A stretch of 64,000 nucleotides of DNA from Acidobacteriota bacterium (GTDB lineage: Bacteria; Acidobacteriota; Thermoanaerobaculia; Multivoradales; J023), in the NCBI GenBank assembly GCA_029263315.1, contig JAJCXR010000053.1, positions 248,001-312,000 of the forward strand, written 5' to 3'. The position numbers and the translations under genes are program-made. Every line of letters begins with the position of its first letter. Positions within the stretch are counted from its first letter, which is position 1. Under the pieces are notes generated by a model that worked only from the letters and a program-made list of their open reading frames with translations, made no database searches and was not told the origin of the DNA. Below, in pieces: positions 1-6,672 of this stretch.

Positions 1-37
1 GGAGGTCCCGGGGCCGACGACTCCGCCGGCGGATGCA

Positions 38-1030
38 TCACTGCAAAGCTTGGAGCAGCGCTTCGGCTTCTACGATGTCATCGTCCCCCAGCGGACTCGC
101 CAAGCTTGAGGAGCAAAGTGGCGCGAACCTCTGGCGAAATCCCTAATCCACCCTCGAGCTTGTTTCGACCATGGTCGAGATCGCGAACCGTCGCCTCGCC
201 TCCCGCCGGACGATCAGGGGCCGCGCTTTGGAAGAGCTCGACGAGAAATGTCGAGATGTTCTCAGCCCGATGCCTCGACAGCTCGCTCAGGTGTAACTGC
301 CGCACCAAGGCGGTGGTGAATCCGACGACCAAGACGAGAACAAGCGCCCCAGCGGCGAGCATGAGGCGATGCCGCCGAAAGAATCCGTTGGCTCGATACA
401 CCACGGTGCCTTGGCGGGCCAGCACGGGCAAGCCGTCGAGGTGCCGACGCAGGTCAGCGGCCAATTGCTCCATGGAGGAGTAGCGGAGGCGTGGCTCTTT
501 GCGCAGCGCCTTGGCCAAGATGGCGTCGAAGTCGCCCGCCAGCTGGCGGCGTACATGGGCCCGCCGGGGCCGGGCCGCCTGCAAGGGCTCCGTCCGACCC
601 ATGCCCTTGGCGGCCTCGAGGTGGTGAGCTACCGCGACACTCGCCGGCAGCGGATCCTGCTCGCAGACCGCCAACAACAACTGCATGGGGTTTCGGCTTT
701 CCAGACCTTGGGGCAGAAGACCCGTCAGGACCTGGTACATGACGACAGCCGGGGAGTAGATCTCACTGGAGGTGCCGACAAATCCTTGTCGGAGTTGCTC
801 AGGACTGGAATAGCGCGGTGTCATGGCACCGAGCTCGGTCCCGTTGGTGGCCGAGTTGTCGTCACTGCTCAACTGCTTGGCTATTCCGAAGTCGAGCAAC
901 TTGGGAATGCTGTTGGTGTCGACCAGGATGTTGCTCGGTTTCTGGTCCCGATGGACGATCAGATTCTGATGGCGAGTTGTAGGGCAGCACAGATGTCGAC
1001 GAAGAGCTCGAGACGGCGTCGGAAAGACGC
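38..1030 (-). pseudogene. Decayed Ser/Thr protein kinase (TPR-type) remnant
   Basis: This is a remnant of a membrane Ser/Thr kinase resembling the intact gene at 41063-43879. Readable parts are the catalytic loop HRDQKPSN, the DFG segment LLDFGIAK, the C-lobe, the juxtamembrane helix (about 290-360) and the start of the usual linker before the TPRs. The N-lobe with the Gly-rich loop and catalytic Lys is missing: homology begins near 1030 with the stretch RRRLELFVDICAALQLA. That stretch lies in a different frame from HRDQKPSN, and one missing C near 970 (GCC-AT where GCC-CAT is expected) explains the shift. At the 3' end the frame stops at 78-80, but another frame reads DDDIVEAEALLQALQ to a stop at 38-40, resembling the tail of such proteins. 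The TPR block therefore appears deleted. Confidence that it is non-functional is high. Confidence 0.8.
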
Positions 1031-1072
1031 GCAAGATGCGGCTCGACTGGACCAACCAGATTGGATTGGAGC

Positions 1073-1203
1073 TCCCATGGCCCCAAATGTCCAACCATGG
1101 TGTGAGCCCTGGTGAGGGACCTGAGATTCCTCGATCACCAACAACCGGACGTCACGCAGTCGTCCAAGGAGACTCACCATGTCGAAGCAGAATTCCGGTG
1201 CCA
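1073..1203 (+). repeat. Duplicated leader, copy 1 (upstream of beta-helix gene)
   Basis: This segment aligns without gaps to 2811-2941 at an offset of exactly 1738 bases, with about 19 mismatches in 131 (about 85% identity by eye). It contains the ribosome binding site AAGGAG, the start codon and the first eight or so codons of the downstream secreted protein. It begins just past the point where the kinase remnant loses homology. Confidence 0.85.
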
Positions 1204-2765
1204 TTGCGCTCAGTCGCGTCGCGGTCGCCCTGGCTTTCCTGTCCTCCACTCTGGCGCTCACGCTGGCGCTTCCAACGGCGGCTCTGGCATCGTGCACGAC
1301 CAAGGCCTTCCCCACCGCCGTCGGGTTTGCGGAATGCGCCACCGGGGGTCGGGGCGGAGATGTCTACTACGTCACCTCGTTCGCCGATGACGGCCCCAAC
1401 ACCTTGCGTGCGGCCATCGAGAAAAACGGACCCAGGACCATTCTTTTCGCTTTCCCCGGTGTCATCGAGCTGGAGAGTGATCTGGTGATCCGCGAAGGCG
1501 ATGTCACCATCATCGGTCTCCCCTACAGCCCGACGATCACCGGAGCCGGTGTCAAGGTCAAGGCCGACAACGTCATCTTGCGCCACTTGGCGATCAAGGT
1601 CGGAAGCCAGTCCGGAGAGATCGGATCCTGCCAGCCCGACGATTGCAATGACGATGGATGGTGTAACAAAGACTGCGCCAAGGACGCCCTCTACCTCGAC
1701 CATGTTTCCGATGTCATGCTGGACCATCTCTCCCTCTACTGGGCCATCGACGAGATCCTCTCTGCGGACGGCGTGGAGCGAGTGACGGTCTCCAATACCA
1801 TCCTCGCGGAGCCTCTCCACTGGTCCCTGAAACACTACGAGAATTGCAAGAAGAACGAGGACTGCCCCTTCGATCTGCAAGAACAGGATGACGAATGGGG
1901 ACACGGTCACGGCTACTGCCAGCGTTGGGGGGGAAGCAAAAAAGTCTCGATCGTCGGCTCGCTCTTCATGAACTGCTATCAGCGGGGTCTGCAAACCAAT
2001 TCCGATGGAAAATTCGATAGCAAGTTCCTGCTTGTCAACAATGTCTTCTACGACTACTACCAACACGCCTTCAGGTGGCGCGACAACGACGGCGGAGGCA
2101 AGGACGCAAAGTTCGTGTTTCGCAACAACTATTTCGTAGCGCCCCATCCTGAAGCGTCAAATGGCCATTTCCCATTCGATCCGCCGGGATACAACAAAAA
2201 CGAGGACTTCGCGAAGACGTTCGATATTTCGGAGCCCAAGGGTGGAAGTGAAATCGAGCTCTGGATGAAGGGCAACTATGAAGAGGGGGGCGACGCCAAT
2301 TGTGACTTGATCAAAGGAAGCATTCTCGATGACAACAAGGTCGACTGCTATGAGGTGAACGACATGCCCAGTTTCGTCGACACGGCGGATCCCATCCCCC
2401 GCCTCAGCGCCTTTTCTTCACAGTCGAACCTCTGGAAATATCTGCTCAACGTCGGCCGACGGCAGGGTTCTCAGCTCGATAGTTACGACACCAACCTGGT
2501 CAATGCGGTGATCCAAGGTCAAAACCAAGAGATGCGCAACGTCGAGCCGACAATTCTCACCGGCAGCTCAGGAGGGCATGCTCAGGGTTGCGTCGTCAAT
2601 TCCGGGACCATACCCGCGAGCCTCGACGCCGACTGCGACGGCATGCCCGATGCTTGGGAACAGGCCCACGGGCTCAACGCGTTGAGTGCTGCGGACGGCC
2701 AGGCAGATCGAGACGGGGACGGCTATACCAATCTGGAAGAGTGGATGTTCAACAACTCCCTCTAA
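1179..2765 (+). CDS. Secreted pectate-lyase-like right-handed beta-helix protein
   Basis: This 528-residue protein has a signal peptide (about residues 1-38, ending ALASC). The N-terminal segment AFPTAVGFAECATGGRGG followed by VYYVT resembles the start of polysaccharide lyase family 1 proteins, and the repeated beta-helix rungs (VTIIG, VILRHLAIK, VMLDHLSLYW) fit that fold. The C-terminus (about 480-528) has a calcium-binding pair of the type DxDxDGMPDAWE...DRDGDGYTNLEEW, common as a tail on secreted lyases. It probably acts on polysaccharide outside the cell or at the surface; substrate unknown. The start is fixed by AAGGAG eight bases upstream. It shares its leader with the lectin gene that follows on the same strand, so the two may be co-regulated. 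Confidence 0.8.
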   Translation: MSKQNSGAIALSRVAVALAFLSSTLALTLALPTAALASCTTKAFPTAVGFAECATGGRGGDVYYVTSFADDGPNTLRAAIEKNGPRTILFAFPGVIELESDLVIREGDVTIIGLPYSPTITGAGVKVKADNVILRHLAIKVGSQSGEIGSCQPDDCNDDGWCNKDCAKDALYLDHVSDVMLDHLSLYWAIDEILSADGVERVTVSNTILAEPLHWSLKHYENCKKNEDCPFDLQEQDDEWGHGHGYCQRWGGSKKVSIVGSLFMNCYQRGLQTNSDGKFDSKFLLVNNVFYDYYQHAFRWRDNDGGGKDAKFVFRNNYFVAPHPEASNGHFPFDPPGYNKNEDFAKTFDISEPKGGSEIELWMKGNYEEGGDANCDLIKGSILDDNKVDCYEVNDMPSFVDTADPIPRLSAFSSQSNLWKYLLNVGRRQGSQLDSYDTNLVNAVIQGQNQEMRNVEPTILTGSSGGHAQGCVVNSGTIPASLDADCDGMPDAWEQAHGLNALSAADGQADRDGDGYTNLEEWMFNNSL

Positions 2766-2810
2766 CCGGCCCCGCAGTCACCGGGCCGGATCCGGCCAAT
2801 CGGTTCCGAT

Positions 2811-2941
2811 TCCCATGGCCCGAATTGCCCTCGCATGGTGTGAGTCCTAGTGAGGGCCATGAGATTCCTCGATCACCAACAACCGGGCGCCATGCCGGCG
2901 TCCAAGGAGACCCACCATGTTCAAGCAGAATTCCGATGCCT
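2811..2941 (+). repeat. Duplicated leader, copy 2 (upstream of lectin gene)
   Basis: This is the second copy of the segment at 1073-1203, including AAGGAG, the ATG and the first codons (MFKQNSDA versus MSKQNSGA). Similarity stops soon after the start codon, so the repeat covers regulatory and initiation sequence, not the mature proteins. Confidence 0.85.
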
Positions 2942-3438
2942 TTGCGGTTCGCCGAAGCTCGATTTGTCGAATCATCCTTCTCGGCTTCGTCGCTGCCTCC
3001 CTGGCCTTGCCTCTTCAAGCAGTCCTACCACCCGTCAATCCAGCTGCCTACCAGATTCTGAGCAATTCGAGCGCCTATTGCATGGACATTTCGAGTGGCC
3101 AGGTGGTGCAGCTGGCCTGCAGCATCACGCCCAAGGCCAGCCAAGTATGGAACGCCTCGAATCCCTTGGGTACCGGAACCCTTCAGTCGGGCTCCCTCTG
3201 CCTGACCGCCTCGGCAGGGGTGGCGACTGCCACGTCCTGCGGCTCCCCAGCACCGGCGAGCCAACTGTGGACTCTGCTGCTGACCAGCACGGGTAGGGTT
3301 TACCAGCTTCAGAACCAACAAACCGGAAAGTGCCTCTCCAGCCCGGGCTCCACCAGCGGGGGCCAACTCACCTACGGCACCTGTTCGTCGCCGCCGACCC
3401 TCAGCCAACTCTTCGAGACCAACCACCCTCCGAAGTAA
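2917..3438 (+). CDS. Small secreted ricin-type (beta-trefoil) lectin-like protein
   Basis: This 173-residue protein has an N-terminal signal peptide (hydrophobic stretch at about 18-35, IILLGFVAASLALPLQAV). The mature part reads as one beta-trefoil: SNSSAYCMDISSGQVVQLACS, SGSLCLTASAGVATATSC and NQQTGKCLSSPGSTSGG carry paired cysteines and QxW-like positions (ASQVW, SQLW, SQLF) at the spacing of ricin B / CBM13 repeats. It probably binds carbohydrate outside the cell; no catalytic domain is present. AAGGAG lies eight bases before the ATG. It follows the beta-helix gene after about 150 bases and uses a copy of the same leader, which suggests matched expression of a lyase-like protein and a binding protein. 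Confidence 0.75.
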   Translation: MFKQNSDAFAVRRSSICRIILLGFVAASLALPLQAVLPPVNPAAYQILSNSSAYCMDISSGQVVQLACSITPKASQVWNASNPLGTGTLQSGSLCLTASAGVATATSCGSPAPASQLWTLLLTSTGRVYQLQNQQTGKCLSSPGSTSGGQLTYGTCSSPPTLSQLFETNHPPK

Positions 3439-3536
3439 GGGGGAGTTGCGCTGGGCGGTCCTCCACCTTCCAGCCGATGCTCGAGGCCAAGATGTCGGAT
3501 CGTAGAGTGCAGTGAGTGTTGATACAGGTTCCCAAG

Positions 3537-3569
3537 AGGTCGACGGCGCCCGCAAGGCGCCGTCGACCT
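3537..3569. terminator. Strong hairpin between convergent genes
   Basis: A perfect 14-bp stem (3537-3550 pairs with 3556-3569) with the 5-base loop CGCAA lies between the lectin gene (+) and the M2 peptidase gene (-). It has no clear U-tract on either side, but its position suggests a bidirectional terminator. Confidence 0.6.
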
Positions 3570-3607
3570 TGCGCTTGGCGGCGAGGACGTGCTCTTGCTC
3601 CAGCTCG

Positions 3608-5455
3608 TCAGCCTTCGGGCGGCGTCTCCGGCAAGGTGTGCTGACGCCCCTCATTCTGCTCTTCCAAGTACTCCATCAACGGCGCGAAAAAATCCACCAT
3701 CGCCTGGGCACTGAGCTCTTGTCCCAGTTGATCGCGCATCACTTGACGCCAATCTTGGGTCGCCCCCAAGCGTAGGATGCCGTCGAGGAAGGTACCCACG
3801 TCCTCGCGTCCCCAGTAATTGCTGTCGTGGGGATCCTGTTGCAGGATCTCCTTGGCGATGTGGTCGTGCACTTGGTGCAGCACGATGTGCGAGATGGCGT
3901 AATCGTAGTACTGGGCCGCATCGTTGTTGATGTGGGTTTTGGAGGCGGCGTCGCAGTACTGCTCACCCCGGGGCTCAGGCGGCACAATGCCCTGGAAGTC
4001 CGCAGCATGTTGCCACCAGCGTTGATTGAATTGGTCGATGGGAAGATCTTCGGTATAGAGATCATGCTCGAAGTGGGTCATGGTACCGGACGAAAAGGGG
4101 ATGAAGACCACCGTATCGAGGGCCTTCTTGAGCAGCTGTTGCACCGGGTCCGGCTGTACGTCGGCCCCCACCATGCCCTTCTCCACCAGGAAAGCACGCT
4201 GCGTCGAAGCGAAGCCCAGGAGGGTGCCGATGGCCTCGTGGAAACCACGGTTGGCGCCGCTGCGCAGAACCAAGGGAACCTCCGGCCGGCTATAGCTCAT
4301 GTAGTAGTAGATGTGGCCCAGCTCGTGATGGGTGGTCTCCCACCAACGCTGATTGGCTTGCACGCTCATCAGGCTGCGCACGTCGTTTTCCAGGTCCATA
4401 TGCCAGGCGCTGGCGTGGTTGTTTTTCTTCCACTCGACCCCTTCCGGGGCAGGATAGAGGGAGGACTTCTCCCAGAAAACCGGCGGCAAGGCATCGAAAC
4501 CCAGGCTGACATAGAAGGCTTCCGCCTCCTTGACCACCCACTCCGCTTCCTTGTCTTCCAGGGCGGCGTCCAGGTCGATGCCTTCGACGGTCACCAGATC
4601 GGACCAGTCCTGGCCCCAGCGGTTGGGCAGCCAATGGGCCGGAAGCTGCTCGGGGACCGGCTGTCCGTAGCGCTCGGCCAAATGGTGGCGAGTCCAAGTG
4701 TGGAGCTGGCGATAGAGCGGCCAGATATCACGCACGAAGGAGCGGTTGAGCTGCATCAACTCCTCACTGGACATGCCATAGTCGGAGACCTGGTAGTGGA
4801 AGAAATTGTCGTACCCCAGAGCCTGTACGGCACCGTTGCGCAGCCCCACCAGCTCCCCCAAACCCGCCTTCAAATCCTTGCCCACATCCTTGGAGACATT
4901 CCAATAGGCTAAACGCTCCGCCACATCGTCGGAGCCCACCAAGGTATCGTCGATGTCGTTGGCCGAGACGGCCTTGCCATCGACTTGGAATTCGAAACCA
5001 AAGAGGGTTTCCACCTGCGCCGTCTCGGCGGCGATGCGCTGCTTGACCAAATCGGGCACCGTCTGCGGATTGCTCGCCGCCTGATAGAGCACCGCCTCCA
5101 GCTGCCGCACTTGCAGGGGCTCCAAGGCGTCGCGCTGGGCGAGCAACTCTTGGGTGCGATCGATGACCTCCACCGAGCCGGTGTAGAGGGCCAAAGCCTC
5201 TTGCGCCGCTGCCGTGCGTTTGCTGTTGCTATCGTCACCCTCGAGGATCCTGGTATTGGACGCCCACTCCGCCTCGGAGGCGGCCGTGTAAAGGCCCTGC
5301 ATACGCTCTTGGTAGGAGTCGAGGAAGGCCTGTGCTTCGGCGTTGAGGTCGCCGCCCGCGTCGGTGGCGTCATCGCCGCCGGGGCCGCCGCAGGCGGTCC
5401 CCAGAAACGCAAGGACACACAGGATCAATAGAGAAAAAAAGCGAAATCGGAACAT
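3608..5455 (-). CDS. M2-family peptidyl-dipeptidase (ACE-like) lipoprotein
   Basis: This 615-residue zinc dipeptidyl carboxypeptidase belongs to the M2 (angiotensin-converting-enzyme) family. The zinc motif is HELGH (H377, E378, H381), followed by the third ligand in GFHEAIG (E407). Length fits single-domain bacterial M2 enzymes. The N-terminus is a lipoprotein-type signal, FLGTAC with the lipidated Cys at residue 22, followed by a Gly/Asp-rich linker, so the enzyme is probably membrane-anchored facing the periplasm or surface, where it would remove C-terminal dipeptides from peptides. It lies 85 bases downstream of msrB on the same strand, with a possible hairpin between them. Confidence 0.93.
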   Translation of the reverse strand: MFRFRFFSLLILCVLAFLGTACGGPGGDDATDAGGDLNAEAQAFLDSYQERMQGLYTAASEAEWASNTRILEGDDSNSKRTAAAQEALALYTGSVEVIDRTQELLAQRDALEPLQVRQLEAVLYQAASNPQTVPDLVKQRIAAETAQVETLFGFEFQVDGKAVSANDIDDTLVGSDDVAERLAYWNVSKDVGKDLKAGLGELVGLRNGAVQALGYDNFFHYQVSDYGMSSEELMQLNRSFVRDIWPLYRQLHTWTRHHLAERYGQPVPEQLPAHWLPNRWGQDWSDLVTVEGIDLDAALEDKEAEWVVKEAEAFYVSLGFDALPPVFWEKSSLYPAPEGVEWKKNNHASAWHMDLENDVRSLMSVQANQRWWETTHHELGHIYYYMSYSRPEVPLVLRSGANRGFHEAIGTLLGFASTQRAFLVEKGMVGADVQPDPVQQLLKKALDTVVFIPFSSGTMTHFEHDLYTEDLPIDQFNQRWWQHAADFQGIVPPEPRGEQYCDAASKTHINNDAAQYYDYAISHIVLHQVHDHIAKEILQQDPHDSNYWGREDVGTFLDGILRLGATQDWRQVMRDQLGQELSAQAMVDFFAPLMEYLEEQNEGRQHTLPETPPEG

Positions 5456-5488
5456 CGGTGGTCTCCTAGGGAACTGGCCCCGCTGCTG

Positions 5489-5534
5489 GGGTCCGGTGGA
5501 GGCCGGATGCTAGCAGGCCCGGCCTGCCGGACCC
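5489..5534 (-). terminator. Compound hairpin between msrB and the M2 peptidase gene
   Basis: GGGTCCGG (5489-5496) pairs with CCGGACCC (5527-5534), enclosing an inner stem around GCAGGCCCGGCCTGC. No U-tract is visible. It could be a terminator after msrB or a structure in the leader of the next gene. Confidence 0.35.
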
Positions 5535-5540
5535 AACCGT

Positions 5541-5942
5541 TCAGTCTTCCGGCCGATGCTTCAAGGAGACGGAGTTGATGCAGTAGCGGCTTCCCGTCGG
5601 CCCTGGACCATCGGGGAAGACATGCCCCAGGTGGGCGTCGCAGCGGGAGCATACGACCTCCGAGCGCACCATGCCGTGGCTGGAGTCGGTTGCCGTCGCC
5701 ACACTGTCGTCGCCCGCCGGGGCCGAAAAGCTGGGCCAGCCGGTTCCCGAATCGAACTTGGAGTCGGAGCTGAACAGCTCCTGGCCGCAACAGGCACAGG
5801 TGTACATGCCCGGCTCATGATGATCGTAGAAAGCGCCGGTAAAGGCGCGTTCCGTGCCCTTGAGACGGGCGACTCGGTACTCCTCCGGCGTCAGCTCCTG
5901 CTGCCATTCGGCGTCACTCTTCTTGATCTTGTGGCTCATCAT
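5541..5942 (-). CDS. msrB: Peptide-methionine (R)-S-oxide reductase MsrB
   Basis: This 133-residue repair enzyme reduces methionine-R-sulfoxide in proteins. Diagnostic features are the zinc-binding pairs C49xxC52 and C98xxC101, the motif SGTGWPSF (about 65-72), GHVFPDGP and the catalytic Cys121 in RYCINSVSL. Length is typical of stand-alone MsrB. There is no signal peptide, so it is cytoplasmic. It stands between a SUMF1-like gene and the M2 peptidase gene on the same strand. Identification is secure. Confidence 0.96.
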   Translation of the reverse strand: MMSHKIKKSDAEWQQELTPEEYRVARLKGTERAFTGAFYDHHEPGMYTCACCGQELFSSDSKFDSGTGWPSFSAPAGDDSVATATDSSHGMVRSEVVCSRCDAHLGHVFPDGPGPTGSRYCINSVSLKHRPED

Positions 5943-6035
5943 CTGCTCCTTGAATATCTAATCTCGAGGGTCAATGGGGAACACTCCATTAGTTGCCGTG
6001 TCGAGGCATCAGGTTACTCGCTAGCTCCAATGCCA

Positions 6036-6626
6036 TCAACGCATGCTCTTGGCGAGGCGAAAACCCACATCGCTCAAATCCGCCGGTATGGCTCGCCGGG
6101 GCTCGCCGCAGGCAATCGCAGCCACGGATTCACGGAACGAACCGCCACAAAGCACCCCGACGCCCCCTTCGTCCTGGTCGTCCACGGTCCATTCCCAAAC
6201 GCCCCCCAGCATGCCGAAGAGGCCGGCGGCGTTGGCCTTCTTGGCGTCCAAGGGCGGCACTCTGTCGCGGCTACTGTTGCCGGCATGCCACAGACAGGCA
6301 TCGTCGAGGTCGAGGTCAGAGCCAGCACCTTCCGCCAGGGGTTCGCCACCGCAGGCCAGCTGCCACTCCCTCAGCGTCGGGAGACGCATGGGTTTGCGCG
6401 ATAGCTCGGCGTACCAGGCGGCATAGGCCTGCGCTGTCGCCAAGTCGACACCACAGGCCGGATCGTCGTCCCCCAGGGACAGGGGCGAGCGGGCGAAATC
6501 TGGATCGAAAGCCTCCAATTGTCGATTGCTGATCGGCAATTTGCTGAGATAGAAGGACGGCACGTCCCCATCACCTTGAATCAACCACAGGGTGGTGCGC
6601 GGGTAATGCGTGTAATACTTCGTCAC
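6036..6626 (-). CDS. SUMF1/FGE-like domain protein
   Basis: This 196-residue protein contains a short formylglycine-generating-enzyme-like (SUMF1) fold: FYLSKLPISNRQLEAF, AYAAWYAELSRKPMRLPT followed by EWQLAC, NAAGLFGMLGGVWEW, and CGGSFRES with a terminal SDVGFRLAKS. True FGE uses two copper-binding cysteines near the GGS motif; here only one Cys (AIACGEPRR) follows GGSF, so real FGE activity is doubtful and a structural or other catalytic role is more likely. I chose the GTG at 6626 because AAAGG lies seven bases upstream; an ATG at 6644 in the same frame would overlap the divergent gene's 5' region. No signal peptide is visible. Confidence 0.8.
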   Translation of the reverse strand: MTKYYTHYPRTTLWLIQGDGDVPSFYLSKLPISNRQLEAFDPDFARSPLSLGDDDPACGVDLATAQAYAAWYAELSRKPMRLPTLREWQLACGGEPLAEGAGSDLDLDDACLWHAGNSSRDRVPPLDAKKANAAGLFGMLGGVWEWTVDDQDEGGVGVLCGGSFRESVAAIACGEPRRAIPADLSDVGFRLAKSMR

Positions 6627-6672
6627 AATGCAACCTTTCACCAACGTCTTTCAGTCCGGGATGGGGAGTCTA

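Noticed and set aside
287..1115. Several alternative open frames over the kinase remnant
   Set aside because: None carries domain signal apart from the short RRRLELF... stretch, which is the displaced part of the same kinase.
3827..4912. 361-codon open frame on the + strand within the M2 peptidase gene
   Set aside because: No motif or ribosome site; the minus strand encodes a complete M2 enzyme.
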